Positions 15,484 through 23,888 of a stretch of DNA of 42,759 nucleotides are shown here, in pieces. Within the stretch, counting starts at the first letter, position 1. Each line of letters opens with the position of its first letter. The position numbers and the translations under genes are program-made. This stretch comes from Novosphingobium sediminicola (GTDB lineage: Bacteria; Pseudomonadota; Alphaproteobacteria; Sphingomonadales; Sphingomonadaceae), in the NCBI RefSeq assembly GCF_014196525.1, contig NZ_JACIDX010000027.1, positions 1 to 42,759 on the forward strand, read 5' to 3'. The notes under the pieces are model-generated. The model searched no databases and was not told the DNA's origin. It saw only the letters and a program-made list of their open reading frames with translations.

Positions 15484-16965
15484 ATGTTCGATGTTGCGAT
15501 TATTGGCTGCGGGCCTGTCGGCGCGCTGGCTGCGAACCTGCTCGGCCGCGAGGGGCTCAATGTGGTGGTTCTGGAAAAGGAACTCACCCATTATCCCCTG
15601 CCGCGCGCGGTGCATCTCGACCACGAGATGATGCGCCTTTTCCAATCGGCGGGCGTGCTTGAACGCGTGCTGCCCGATATGGTGGATACCGACGGGCATC
15701 TCCATGTCGGCGCATCGGCGCAGGCGATCCGTTATATGGGCACGGTGGGGATGCCGCGCCCCTTCGGCTGGTCGAATGACTGGTTCTTCTATCAGCCCGA
15801 ACTGGAAGAGCATCTGCGCGCCGGTTTTGCCGACATGGCCAATGTGGATTTCCGCATTGGCGCGGAATTCACCGCGCTCGATCAATCCGACGGCCCGGTG
15901 CGCATCACCTATACGCAGGATGGCGCGCAGCATCAGGTCGCGGCCCGCTGGGCGATTGCCTGCGACGGTTCGCGCAGCCCGGTGCGCAAGGCGCTGGGGA
16001 TCAAGCTCGACGATCTGGACTTCGAGGAACCCTGGCTGGTGGTCGATGCCGAGGTCGATGGGCCGGTGCGTTTCCCCGATATTGCGGGCGTGCCGGAACA
16101 GGGCGATCTGCAACGCCTCTCGGTGATGATGTGCGATCCCAAGCGGCCCGCCACCATCGTGCCGGGGCGCGGCAACCATCGCCGCTGGGAACTGATGCTG
16201 TTGCCCGATGAGGACGATGCAGCGATGATGGCGCCGGACAAGGTGGCCGAATTGCTGGCCCCCTATATTGGCGATGTGCCGCACAAGATCGTGCGCTCGG
16301 CCACCTATCGCTTTCACGGCCTTGTCGCGGAAAGCTGGCAGGAGGGGAATGTGTTTCTGGCGGGCGATGCCGCGCACCAGACCCCGCCCTTCTTTGGTCA
16401 GGGCATGTGCCATGGCTGCCGCGATGTGGCCAATCTGGCGTGGAAAATGGCGGCGATCATCAAGGATCACGCCTCGCCCGAGATCCTGTGCACCTATCAG
16501 CCCGAGCGCGACCCGCATGTGCGCGGCGTGATCGGCGCGGCGGTGAATGTGGGCCGCTATATCTGCGAACTCGACCCCGCCAAGGCCGCCACGCGCGATG
16601 CCGAGATGATTGCGCGAGCCGAGGCGCAAAAGGGCAAGCAGGAAACCGCCCATGACCTGATCCCGGCAATTTCGACCGGCATCATCCATCGTGGCAGCGC
16701 AGGGGCGGGCGAACGCTTTATCCAGCCGGTGCTGACCGATGGACGCAAGCTCGATGATCTGACCGGCGGTGGCTGGCGCCTGTTCACTCTGGCCGATGCG
16801 ACAGCTTTGCCCGATGGCGGCGCGGTGTCGGCATGGCTGGCGGCGCGGAGCGCAGAGGCGGTAATGATCCGCCCCGACCACTACGTATTTGGCACGGGCA
16901 CCGCCGAAGAATTGCGCAAAGCCTATGCGGCGCAAATGGGCCTCTCGCTGGAGACTGCTGCATGA
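15484..16965 (+). CDS. FAD-dependent aromatic hydroxylase (MhpA-like, 3-hydroxyphenylpropionate hydroxylase family)
   Basis: The 493-residue group A flavoprotein monooxygenase has the Rossmann motif 'IIGCGPVGALAANLL' at the N-terminus, an 'ACDGSRSPVR' DG motif near residue 160 and 'VFLAGDAAHQTPPFFGQG' (GD motif) near residue 290. The last closely resembles MhpA-type hydroxylases, which hydroxylate 3-(3-hydroxyphenyl)propionate ortho to the hydroxyl. The C-terminal thioredoxin-like extension is shorter than in E. coli MhpA (about 554 residues), so substrate transfer by name alone is unsafe. Phenylpropanoid side chains derived from flavonoid B rings would fit. It overlaps the next gene by ATGA and precedes the dioxygenase-like and FAH genes, a hydroxylate-cleave-hydrolyse order. 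Confidence 0.9.
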   Translation: MFDVAIIGCGPVGALAANLLGREGLNVVVLEKELTHYPLPRAVHLDHEMMRLFQSAGVLERVLPDMVDTDGHLHVGASAQAIRYMGTVGMPRPFGWSNDWFFYQPELEEHLRAGFADMANVDFRIGAEFTALDQSDGPVRITYTQDGAQHQVAARWAIACDGSRSPVRKALGIKLDDLDFEEPWLVVDAEVDGPVRFPDIAGVPEQGDLQRLSVMMCDPKRPATIVPGRGNHRRWELMLLPDEDDAAMMAPDKVAELLAPYIGDVPHKIVRSATYRFHGLVAESWQEGNVFLAGDAAHQTPPFFGQGMCHGCRDVANLAWKMAAIIKDHASPEILCTYQPERDPHVRGVIGAAVNVGRYICELDPAKAATRDAEMIARAEAQKGKQETAHDLIPAISTGIIHRGSAGAGERFIQPVLTDGRKLDDLTGGGWRLFTLADATALPDGGAVSAWLAARSAEAVMIRPDHYVFGTGTAEELRKAYAAQMGLSLETAA

Positions 16966-17369
16966 TTACGCTGGCTCAGGCCCAAACCATCCTTTCTGCC
17001 GGGTTTGCCCACGCGCGCGCCCAATCGGCCAAGCCTCTGGCGATGGTCGTGCTGGACGCGGGCGGCCACCCGGTTGCCATGGGGCGCGAGGATGGGGCCA
17101 CCTTCTTCCGCGCCGATATTGCCCGCGCCAAGGCCTATGGCGCGCTGGGCATGGGCGCAGACACCGCCGTTCTGGCCGAACGGGCCAAGGGCAATCCGAC
17201 CTTCTTTGGCGGGGTCGTCACCACGGTGAATGGCGATCTGGTGTTTTCGCCGGGCGGCGTGCTGGTGCGCGCCAATGGCGTGGTCGTGGGCGCGGTGGGC
17301 GTGTCGGGCGACACGGGCGAGATGGACGCCGAATGCGCCAGCGCGGGCATTGCCGCGGCCGGTTTTTGA
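16962..17369 (+). CDS. GlcG/HbpS-family (heme-binding-like) protein
   Basis: The 135-residue protein starts at ATG 16962 inside the hydroxylase stop (ATGA). It has the GlcG/HbpS fold signature: 'LAMVVLDAGGHPVAMGREDGA' near the N-terminus is typical, followed by 'FFRADIARAKAYGALG' and a glycine-rich C-terminus 'VGAVGVSGDTGEMDAECASAG'. Members bind heme or cobalamin in some species, but many sit in aromatic gene clusters with no known role. No signal peptide is visible. It is translationally coupled to the hydroxylase and 14 bases upstream of the VOC gene, suggesting a helper function in that pathway. Confidence 0.87.
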   Translation: MITLAQAQTILSAGFAHARAQSAKPLAMVVLDAGGHPVAMGREDGATFFRADIARAKAYGALGMGADTAVLAERAKGNPTFFGGVVTTVNGDLVFSPGGVLVRANGVVVGAVGVSGDTGEMDAECASAGIAAAGF

Positions 17370-17383
17370 AAGGAACTCACGCG

Positions 17384-18307
17384 ATGATGAAACTTCGCAG
17401 CATCGAACTGGCCCTGCCCAAGGCGGCCGAGGCCCATCGTTGGATGATCGACATCTGGGGTTGCGCCGACGGCGGGCGGATGGGCGATACGTTCTATCTG
17501 CGCGGGTCGGGCACCTTCCCCTATCTGATGGCCATTTCGGAGAGCGCCGATAATTTCGTGCGCTCGACCACTTTCGTCTGCTCGCCCGAACGTCTGGCGC
17601 AAGTTGCGCAGGCCGCCACCGCGCGCGGCCTCAACGCCGCGCCTTGCGTCAGCAGCGATCCGGGCGGCGGGCATGGCATCGTGGTCGAACTGGCCGAGGG
17701 TGAATTGCTGCGCTTTCTGGTGGACGCAACCGAAGTGGCGCCCATCGAGGGCCACTCCAAGGCAAGCCGCCGCGTGATGCCGGTCAAGCTCACCCATGTC
17801 GTGTTCAATTCCGCCGATGCCGAAGCCAGCGGCGACATCGTTGAGGAAGTCCTCGGCTTCCGCGTTTCCGACCGCACCAAGGGCATGGTCTTTGTCCGCT
17901 GCAACGAGGCGCATCACTCGACCGCCTTTGCCCGCGCCGGTTTCTCGTCGCTCAACCATGTCGCCTTTGAGATGGAAGACCTCGACGCGGTCATGCGCGG
18001 CATCGGCAATATGCGCGATCATGGCTTTGCCCCGGCGTGGGGTCCGGGCCGTCATGGGCCGGGCGACAATGTCTATGCCTATTACATCGCGCCCTTTGGC
18101 CCGGTGATCGAATATTCCACCCCGGTGGAAAAGGTCGCCCCCGATTACCGCACCGGCGAGCCCGACGACTGGACATGGCCCGAAAAGCGGATCGATCAGT
18201 GGGGCGTGTCGGACAAGGATTTTGCCGGTCTGCGCGTGGCCGAGGAAGCCTTCCGTTTCCGCCGCGAATGGCAGCCGGCACCCATCAATGAAGTTATTGG
18301 AGCGTAA
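17384..18307 (+). CDS. Two-domain VOC protein, extradiol ring-cleavage dioxygenase-like
   Basis: The 307-residue protein starts at ATG 17384 (or the adjacent ATG 17387) after AAGGAA. It has two vicinal-oxygen-chelate domains. The C-terminal one retains a type I extradiol metal triad: H138 in 'LTHVVF', H192 in 'LNHVAFE' and E243 in 'GPVIEYST', plus 'GPGRHGPGDNVYAYY', like the catalytic His/Tyr region of catechol 2,3-dioxygenases. Such enzymes cleave catechols next to the hydroxyls using Fe(II). Its place after a hydroxylase and before an FAH hydrolase agrees with ring cleavage of a hydroxylated phenylpropanoid or similar catechol. Substrate is not determinable. Confidence 0.88.
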   Translation: MMKLRSIELALPKAAEAHRWMIDIWGCADGGRMGDTFYLRGSGTFPYLMAISESADNFVRSTTFVCSPERLAQVAQAATARGLNAAPCVSSDPGGGHGIVVELAEGELLRFLVDATEVAPIEGHSKASRRVMPVKLTHVVFNSADAEASGDIVEEVLGFRVSDRTKGMVFVRCNEAHHSTAFARAGFSSLNHVAFEMEDLDAVMRGIGNMRDHGFAPAWGPGRHGPGDNVYAYYIAPFGPVIEYSTPVEKVAPDYRTGEPDDWTWPEKRIDQWGVSDKDFAGLRVAEEAFRFRREWQPAPINEVIGA

Positions 18308-18313
18308 TCCCCC

Positions 18314-19141
18314 ATGCGTTATGTGTCATTCACCCGCCCCAACGGCAAGGCCAGCTTTGGCCGCCTTGATGGGCAAACCGTGTTCGATTTGGGCGGCGCC
18401 TATGCCAGCCTGAAGGCCGCCATTGCCGCCGACGCCCTCGCCTCGCTTGCCGATGGCGAGGCTTTCGCGCTTGATGCCATCAAGCTGCTGCCCGTCATTC
18501 CCGATCCGGAAAAGATCCTCTGCGTTGGCCTCAACTATGCCAGCCACGTGGCCGAAACGGGCCGCGAGCAGAAAGAGCATCCGGCGATCTTCACCCGCTA
18601 TGCCGACAGCCTGATCGCTGAAGGCGAGGCCATGGTGCGCCCGCCCGAGAGCGTTCGCTTCGACTATGAAGGCGAAGTGGCCATCGTCATCGGCAAGAAG
18701 GGCCGCCGCATCGCCCCCGAAAACGCCTGGGATCACATCGCGGGCTATGCGCCCTTCAACGATGGCTCGATCCGCGATTGGCAGCGCCACAATATCCAGT
18801 TCACCCCCGGCAAGACATGGCCCGGCACCGGCGGCTTTGGCCCTGCTCTCGTCACCCCCGACGAGATCGAGGATCTGGGCGTGCAGCGCGTGCAGACCCG
18901 CCTGAATGGCGAGTTGGTGCAGGATCAGCCGATCAGCGACATGATCTGGGATATCCCCACGATCATCGCCTATTGCTCGACCTTCACCGACCTCAACCCC
19001 GGCGATGTCATCGCCACCGGCACGCCGGGCGGGGTGGGCGATAAGCGCAAGCCCGCGCTCTATATGAAGGCGGGCGACGTGGTCGAAATCTCGGTCGGCG
19101 TCATCGGCACGCTCACCAACCCTGTCATCGACGAAATCTGA
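18314..19141 (+). CDS. Fumarylacetoacetate hydrolase (FAH) family protein
   Basis: The 275-residue protein has the complete FAH core: 'ILCVGLNYASHVAE' near residue 70, 'DYEGEVAIVIGKKGRRI' with metal-binding acidic residues, 'FTPGKTWPGTGGFGPAL' and 'DVIATGTPGGVGDKRKPA'. These enzymes hydrolyse C-C bonds of acylpyruvates or hydrate/decarboxylate ring-cleavage products in the cytoplasm with Mg2+ or Mn2+. It starts six bases after the dioxygenase-like gene, so it most likely processes that enzyme's product. The ring-cleavage product itself is unknown. It is followed by a hairpin and a TonB receptor gene. Confidence 0.93.
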   Translation: MRYVSFTRPNGKASFGRLDGQTVFDLGGAYASLKAAIAADALASLADGEAFALDAIKLLPVIPDPEKILCVGLNYASHVAETGREQKEHPAIFTRYADSLIAEGEAMVRPPESVRFDYEGEVAIVIGKKGRRIAPENAWDHIAGYAPFNDGSIRDWQRHNIQFTPGKTWPGTGGFGPALVTPDEIEDLGVQRVQTRLNGELVQDQPISDMIWDIPTIIAYCSTFTDLNPGDVIATGTPGGVGDKRKPALYMKAGDVVEISVGVIGTLTNPVIDEI

Positions 19142-19159
19142 AACCAACGCATTCCGGCA

Positions 19160-19183
19160 CCGGCGGGACAAGAATCCCGCCGG
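19160..19183 (+). promoter_or_regulatory. Hairpin between the FAH gene and the TonB receptor gene
   Basis: CCGGCGGG (19160-19167) and CCCGCCGG (19176-19183) form a perfect eight-base-pair stem with an eight-base loop, 17 bases before the receptor start and just upstream of its GGGAG site. No T run follows. It may set relative expression of the receptor by pausing or RNA processing. The structure is seen; the effect is inferred. Confidence 0.4.
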
Positions 19184-19200
19184 GCCACATTAGGGAGACT

Positions 19201-21504
19201 ATGATGAGCAAGATCCATCACCTGCTGGCCAGCGCTGCCCTTCTGGGCATGGTCGCCGCCAGCCCTGCCATGGCCGAAGATGCCGCCCCCGCCCAGCAGG
19301 CCACCGCCCCCGGCGAAATCGTCGTCACCGCCCAGCGCCGCGCCGAACGCCTTCAGGACGTGCCGCTGGCCGTTTCGGCCATCAGCGCACAGCAGATGAC
19401 CGCAGGCGGCTTCCAGAAGCTGTCGGACCTTCAGTATCAGGTGTCTGGCCTGCAATTCGGCTCCTCGCCCAATGACGCGGGCTATCGCCTGCGCGGCGTG
19501 GGCACGGCGGGCGGCTTTGCCTCGGCATCGGAACAGAATGTCGGCACCGTGGTCGACAATGTGATCATCCCCTTCGGCAACCCGGTCAACAGCCTTGGCG
19601 ATCTGGAGCGCGTCGAAGTGCTGAAAGGTCCGCAGGGCACCCAGTTCGGCAAGAACGCCTCGTCGGGCGTGGTCAACATCACCACCGCCAAGCCCAAGTT
19701 CGACCGCGTTTCAGGCAAGGTTTTCGCTTCCTACGGCTCGCTCAACGAAATCAACACCAACGCCCAGTTGAACCTGCCCACCAGCGAAAACTCGGCCATC
19801 GGCCTGTTCGGCTTCTATCGCCAGAATGACGGCTTCCTCTACAATGCCACGCTCAAGAAGTATTGGGGCGACGAGGCCAGCTATGGCGGCCGGGCCAAGT
19901 TCTTCTATCAGCCCTCGGACGATTTCAGCGTCTATATTATCGGCGATTACAGCCGCACCAGCACCAAAAGCCCCGGCCAGCTCTGGACGATCAACGCCCT
20001 GCCCAGCTTTGCCAACCCGCTGATGGCGGCGCGCTTTGGCAATCTGACCTCGCTTGGCATCACGCCGGGCTTTAACAACACGCAGAGCGCGGAAAACACC
20101 GACGGCTATACCAGCGAGCGCAACTACGGCGCCAGCATCGAAATCAACAAGAAGTTGGGCAGCCTGAACCTGACCTCGATCACCGCCTATCGCGGGTTCA
20201 TGCAGGGCGCCAGCCAGTATGGCATCGACGGGTCGAGCACCACCGTGTTTCAGGCGCGCGAAACCAATAAGCATCAGTCCTTCCTGAGCCAGGAACTGCG
20301 CCTGACCAATGCATCGGGCAGCAAGGCGGAATTCACCACCGGCATCTATGCCTCACGGCGCAAGACCGGCAATCCGGGCGATTACAGCAGCGCGCAATTG
20401 ATGCCCGCCAACCCGTTCAGCCCGTTCTATGTCAGCATTTCGGGCGGCCAGTCGAATACGCAGACCCGTTCGGATTCGGTCGCGGCCTTTATCGATGGCA
20501 AATATCACGCCACCGAGAAATTCGCCGTGCTGGGCGGCTTCCGCTATCAGTATGACTGGGTGAACGCCTCTTATCAGTCGATCATTGATCCCACCTACGC
20601 GCCCGGCTCGATGGTCGATGGCATTTTCGTGGTGCCCTATACGCCCAGCCCCCTGAAGACCGGATCGGTGGCGAAAGCTGGTTGGGCCGGCAAGGCGGGC
20701 GCGGAATATAAGGTTGACCGCGATCTGATGTTCTTTGGCACGATCTCGCGCGGCTATCTGGGCGCGACGGTGGCCTTCTCGGGCCTGACCGGTACGCGCA
20801 CCAATGTGAACCCCCAGACCGTGCGCGACATCACCGTCGGCATGAAGTCGCAGCTTTTCAACCGGGCCGTGACCTTCAACGCCAGCGCCTTCTTCGACAA
20901 ATACACCAACCTGCAAACCAGCGTGTTCAACGGGACCGAATTCCTGACCGAAAACGCCGGTGGCTTTGAGGCCAAGGGTTTCGAGTTTGACGCCCGCTGG
21001 CGCGTCAGCCCCGAATTCAGCCTGAATGGCGGGATGACTTATTCGGACACGAAGTTCACCGATTATGTCACCGCCTGCCCCGCTGTGCTTAAGGCGGGCC
21101 TGTCCTGCTATACCAGCAATGGCACCAGCCTGTTGCAGGCCGCCGGTGAACCCCTGTCGGGCGCGCCCAAGGTGTCCTTCACCTTTGGCGCGGACATCAA
21201 GCTGCCGATCAATGATCGTCTGGCCTTCGACTGGTCGGGCAATGTCTATTACCGCAGCAAGGTGCAGTATGACGTGGGCAATGCCCTGTCCTATCAGCCG
21301 GGCTATTACACGATCGGTCTGAACACCGGCATCGGCGCGCCCGACGGCGGATGGCGCGTGGGCCTGTTCGTGCGCAACCTGCTGGATCAGCGCTTCCACG
21401 CTTCGGTCATCGGCCTGCCCTTTGCCGATGCCGGCGGCGAGGTGAACTGGCTGACCCGCGAAGGGCGCCGCACCATCGGCGTCAGCGCAACGGCCAAGTT
21501 CTGA
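19201..21504 (+). CDS. TonB-dependent outer-membrane receptor
   Basis: The 767-residue protein has a signal peptide (cleavage near 'ASPAMAED') and a sphingomonad-type N-terminus 'GEIVVTAQRRAERLQDVPLA', followed by a plug domain with 'RVEVLKGPQGTQFGKNAS' and a beta-barrel ending in '...GVSATAKF' with a terminal aromatic residue. These receptors import substrates across the outer membrane using TonB energy. The gene ends the hydroxylase/dioxygenase block and is followed by a strong terminator, so it probably imports that pathway's substrate, perhaps a phenolic glycoside. The ligand cannot be read from sequence. Confidence 0.96.
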   Translation: MMSKIHHLLASAALLGMVAASPAMAEDAAPAQQATAPGEIVVTAQRRAERLQDVPLAVSAISAQQMTAGGFQKLSDLQYQVSGLQFGSSPNDAGYRLRGVGTAGGFASASEQNVGTVVDNVIIPFGNPVNSLGDLERVEVLKGPQGTQFGKNASSGVVNITTAKPKFDRVSGKVFASYGSLNEINTNAQLNLPTSENSAIGLFGFYRQNDGFLYNATLKKYWGDEASYGGRAKFFYQPSDDFSVYIIGDYSRTSTKSPGQLWTINALPSFANPLMAARFGNLTSLGITPGFNNTQSAENTDGYTSERNYGASIEINKKLGSLNLTSITAYRGFMQGASQYGIDGSSTTVFQARETNKHQSFLSQELRLTNASGSKAEFTTGIYASRRKTGNPGDYSSAQLMPANPFSPFYVSISGGQSNTQTRSDSVAAFIDGKYHATEKFAVLGGFRYQYDWVNASYQSIIDPTYAPGSMVDGIFVVPYTPSPLKTGSVAKAGWAGKAGAEYKVDRDLMFFGTISRGYLGATVAFSGLTGTRTNVNPQTVRDITVGMKSQLFNRAVTFNASAFFDKYTNLQTSVFNGTEFLTENAGGFEAKGFEFDARWRVSPEFSLNGGMTYSDTKFTDYVTACPAVLKAGLSCYTSNGTSLLQAAGEPLSGAPKVSFTFGADIKLPINDRLAFDWSGNVYYRSKVQYDVGNALSYQPGYYTIGLNTGIGAPDGGWRVGLFVRNLLDQRFHASVIGLPFADAGGEVNWLTREGRRTIGVSATAKF

Positions 21505-21514
21505 TAGAACGCAC

Positions 21515-21550
21515 ATGGGCGGCAAGGCATCACGCCTTGCCGCCCATTTT
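21515..21550 (+). terminator. Strong intrinsic terminator after the TonB receptor
   Basis: A perfect 14-bp stem, ATGGGCGGCAAGGC (21515-21528) with GCCTTGCCGCCCAT (21534-21547), has a five-base loop and runs into TTTT at its 3' end. It closes the transcription unit that begins near 14249 and separates it from the esterase/beta-glucosidase pair. Confidence 0.85.
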
Positions 21551-21565
21551 GCATGAGGTATTGCC

Positions 21566-22411
21566 ATGAACACCACCCGCCATTCCATTGCCGCCATGGG
21601 TCAGGATCTTGGCCCTGATGTGCTGGAGGCCTGCCGCCAATTGTTCGGGGCCGAGCAGGAAGCGCTGGCGCAGACTGTGCCGGTGGCCGCGCGCGATCTG
21701 GCCTATGGGCCGCATGAAAGGCACCGGCTGGATCTCTACGGCGCGGCGGAAGGCGGTTTGAAGCCGGTTCTGCTCTTCGTCCATGGCGGCGGTTTCGTGC
21801 TGGGCGACAAGGGCGATTCCGGTTGGCCCAATGCCGCCGTTGGCCGGATGGCGGCGCAGCGCGGCTGGATCGGCGCGGTGATGAACTATCGCCTCGCCCC
21901 CGACCATCTCTGGCCTGCGGGCAGCGAGGATGTGGCCGCCGCCGTTGATTATCTGCGCGGGGCCGTGGCCGAACATGGCGGCGATCCCGAACGGATCGTG
22001 GTCATGGGCACCTCGGCCGGGGCCGTGCATGTCAGCGGTTTTCTGAAACTTCGCCCTGACCATGCCTCGCTGGTGCGCGGGGCGGTGCTGCTTTCGGGCC
22101 TCTATGGCTGCACCTCGCTCGATCCCAAGGACACGCGCTATTACGGCACCGGCGATTATGCGCCCATGTCGCCGTGGGATGCGGTGGTGGAAACCGCATT
22201 GCCGCTGCTGGTCGCCTGCGCCCAGCATGATCCGGCGCGGTTTCAGGCCGAATTCCTTGGCCTGGTGCAGGCCCGTCTGGCTCGCCATGGCACGATGCCG
22301 CGCAGCGTTCTGATGCCGGGCCACAATCATTACACGATGGCGATGCACCTTGGCACCTCTGACCGGCGCCTTGAGGAAGAAATCGCCGCATTTCTGGAGG
22401 ATATTCTGTGA
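21566..22411 (+). CDS. Alpha/beta-hydrolase, HSL/BD-FAE-like esterase
   Basis: The 281-residue protein has the hormone-sensitive-lipase-type oxyanion motif HGGG (73-76), 'NYRLAPDHLWPAG', nucleophile S150 in GTSAG, and a late His in 'GHNHYTM'. No signal peptide is visible, so it is probably cytoplasmic. Family members are carboxylesterases of small acyl or aryl esters. Its stop overlaps the GTG start of the beta-glucosidase, so the two are co-expressed. Deacylation of acylated glycosides or hydrolysis of a phenolic ester is a reasonable but untested role. Confidence 0.85.
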   Translation: MNTTRHSIAAMGQDLGPDVLEACRQLFGAEQEALAQTVPVAARDLAYGPHERHRLDLYGAAEGGLKPVLLFVHGGGFVLGDKGDSGWPNAAVGRMAAQRGWIGAVMNYRLAPDHLWPAGSEDVAAAVDYLRGAVAEHGGDPERIVVMGTSAGAVHVSGFLKLRPDHASLVRGAVLLSGLYGCTSLDPKDTRYYGTGDYAPMSPWDAVVETALPLLVACAQHDPARFQAEFLGLVQARLARHGTMPRSVLMPGHNHYTMAMHLGTSDRRLEEEIAAFLEDIL

Positions 22412-23718
22412 TTGATCGCCGTTCCATGCTCGCGGGCGCTGCCGCTCTGGCCGCAACGCCTGCCTTTGCGGCCAAACCCAAGCCGCTTGATCCGACTTTT
22501 CCCAAAGGCTTCCTGTGGGGCGCGGCCACCGCAGGCCATCAGGTCGAGGGCAACAACACCAATTCGGACCAGTGGCTGCTGGAAAATGTTACGCCCACGA
22601 TCACCGGCGCGCCTTCAGGCGATGCGGTCAACAGTTTCGAAATGTGGCGCGAGGATCTCGATCTGGCGCAATCCATTGGCCTGAACGCCTATCGCTTCAG
22701 CCTGGAATGGGCGCGGATCGAGCCGGAGCCGGGCATGTTCTCGCAGGCCATGCTCAACCATTACAAGGCGATCATTGACGGTTGCCGCGTGCGTGGGTTG
22801 GCCCCGGTGGTGACATTCAACCATTACACCACCCCGCGCTGGTTCGCCGCGATGGGCGGGTGGACCCATGCGCAGGCGCCCGAACTCTTTGCAAAATTCT
22901 GCGACCGGGCGATGCGCCATATGGGCGCCGGGATCGCGGTGGCCATGACGCTGAATGAGCCCAATCTGGCCCGCCTGCTGCCTTTGGTAATGCCGCCGCA
23001 ATTCCTTGACGGGCTGCGGGCCAATCTGGCCGCTGCCGCGCGCGCGGCCAATGTGCAGCGCTTCATGGTGGCCAACACCGTCCCGCCCGAGGATGTGCCG
23101 GCCGTCACCACCGGGATGATCCGGGGCCACCGCCTGGCCCGCGCCGCGATCAAGGCGATCCGCCCCGATCTGCCGGTCGGCTTCAGCTTTGCCATGGCCG
23201 ACGATCAGGCCGCGACCAAGGATTCGATGCGCGACGCCATGCGCCAGAAGCTCTATGGCGACTGGCTGGACGTGGCGCGCGAGGATGATTTCGTGGCGAT
23301 CCAGAATTACGAGCGCATCCTGTGGGGCCCCAAGGGCCGCCTGCCCGCGCCCGAAGGCGGCATGCGCAATTTCCGGGGCGCAGAGGTCTATCCTCCCTCG
23401 CTGGCAGGCGCGGTGCGTTATGCCCATGAGGCGACCGGCAAGCCGGTGATCATCACCGAGCATGGCGTGGGTACGGATGATGATACGCTGCGCGTCCGCC
23501 TGATCCGGGAATCCCTGCCGCCGCTGCGTCAGGCGATGGCCGATGGCGTGCCGGTGCTGGGCTATATCCACTGGTCGCTGATGGACAATTACGAATGGGG
23601 CGCAGGGATTGGCCATGGCGCCTTTGGCCTCGCCTCGGTCGATCCCGTCACTTTTGCGCGCAAGGCCAAGCCGAGCGCGGGTGTGCTGGGCGCGATTGCC
23701 AAGGCCAACTCGCTGTAA
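22408..23718 (+). CDS. GH1 beta-glucosidase with Tat-type signal
   Basis: The 436-residue protein starts at GTG 22408 with GGAGGA upstream and a short twin-arginine leader 'MIDRRSMLAGAAALAATPAF', implying export. GH1 hallmarks are 'FLWGAATAGHQVEG', the acid/base E184 in 'TLNEP', nucleophile E351 in 'IITEHGVG' (usually ITENG), and 'HWSLMDNYEWGAG' near the C-terminus. GH1 enzymes remove beta-linked glucose or galactose, and several act on phenolic glucosides. With the rhamnosidase at 9392 it could strip both sugars from rhamnosyl-glucosides such as neohesperidosides or rutinosides. A terminator hairpin follows. Confidence 0.95.
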   Translation: MIDRRSMLAGAAALAATPAFAAKPKPLDPTFPKGFLWGAATAGHQVEGNNTNSDQWLLENVTPTITGAPSGDAVNSFEMWREDLDLAQSIGLNAYRFSLEWARIEPEPGMFSQAMLNHYKAIIDGCRVRGLAPVVTFNHYTTPRWFAAMGGWTHAQAPELFAKFCDRAMRHMGAGIAVAMTLNEPNLARLLPLVMPPQFLDGLRANLAAAARAANVQRFMVANTVPPEDVPAVTTGMIRGHRLARAAIKAIRPDLPVGFSFAMADDQAATKDSMRDAMRQKLYGDWLDVAREDDFVAIQNYERILWGPKGRLPAPEGGMRNFRGAEVYPPSLAGAVRYAHEATGKPVIITEHGVGTDDDTLRVRLIRESLPPLRQAMADGVPVLGYIHWSLMDNYEWGAGIGHGAFGLASVDPVTFARKAKPSAGVLGAIAKANSL

Positions 23719-23745
23719 CCTATCGGGGGATGGTTGCAGACGGGA

Positions 23746-23777
23746 GGCGCGGGGGTCGGGGGGCCCTCGCGCCTTTT
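23746..23777 (+). terminator. Terminator after the GH1 gene
   Basis: GGCGCGGGGG (23746-23755) pairs with CCCTCGCGCC (23764-23773) over ten base pairs with one G-U, an eight-base loop and TTTT at 23774-23777. It ends the esterase/beta-glucosidase unit. Confidence 0.75.
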
Positions 23778-23825
23778 GCATGGACGCGCCTTTTCGCAAG
23801 AATTGCCCACGGGTTTATTTGGAAT

Positions 23826-23888
23826 TAGAATTCTATTAAAACGATCTTTGTTGACGAAGGTGACACAAACCGGAAAAGAACCGTGTCA
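23826..23888. promoter_or_regulatory. AT-rich TetR upstream region with palindrome and inverted repeat
   Basis: TAGAATTCTA (23826-23835) is a perfect palindrome about 50 bases upstream of the TetR start. TGACAC (23861-23866) and GTGTCA (23883-23888) form an inverted repeat whose second arm runs into the start codon. The stretch is much more AT-rich than its surroundings. Either could be an autoregulatory operator for the TetR protein; no binding evidence is available. Confidence 0.4.

Noticed and set aside
15484..16965. Naming the hydroxylase mhpA
   Set aside because: It resembles MhpA but is shorter, and the neighbouring dioxygenase is VOC-type, not MhpB-type, so the substrate may differ.
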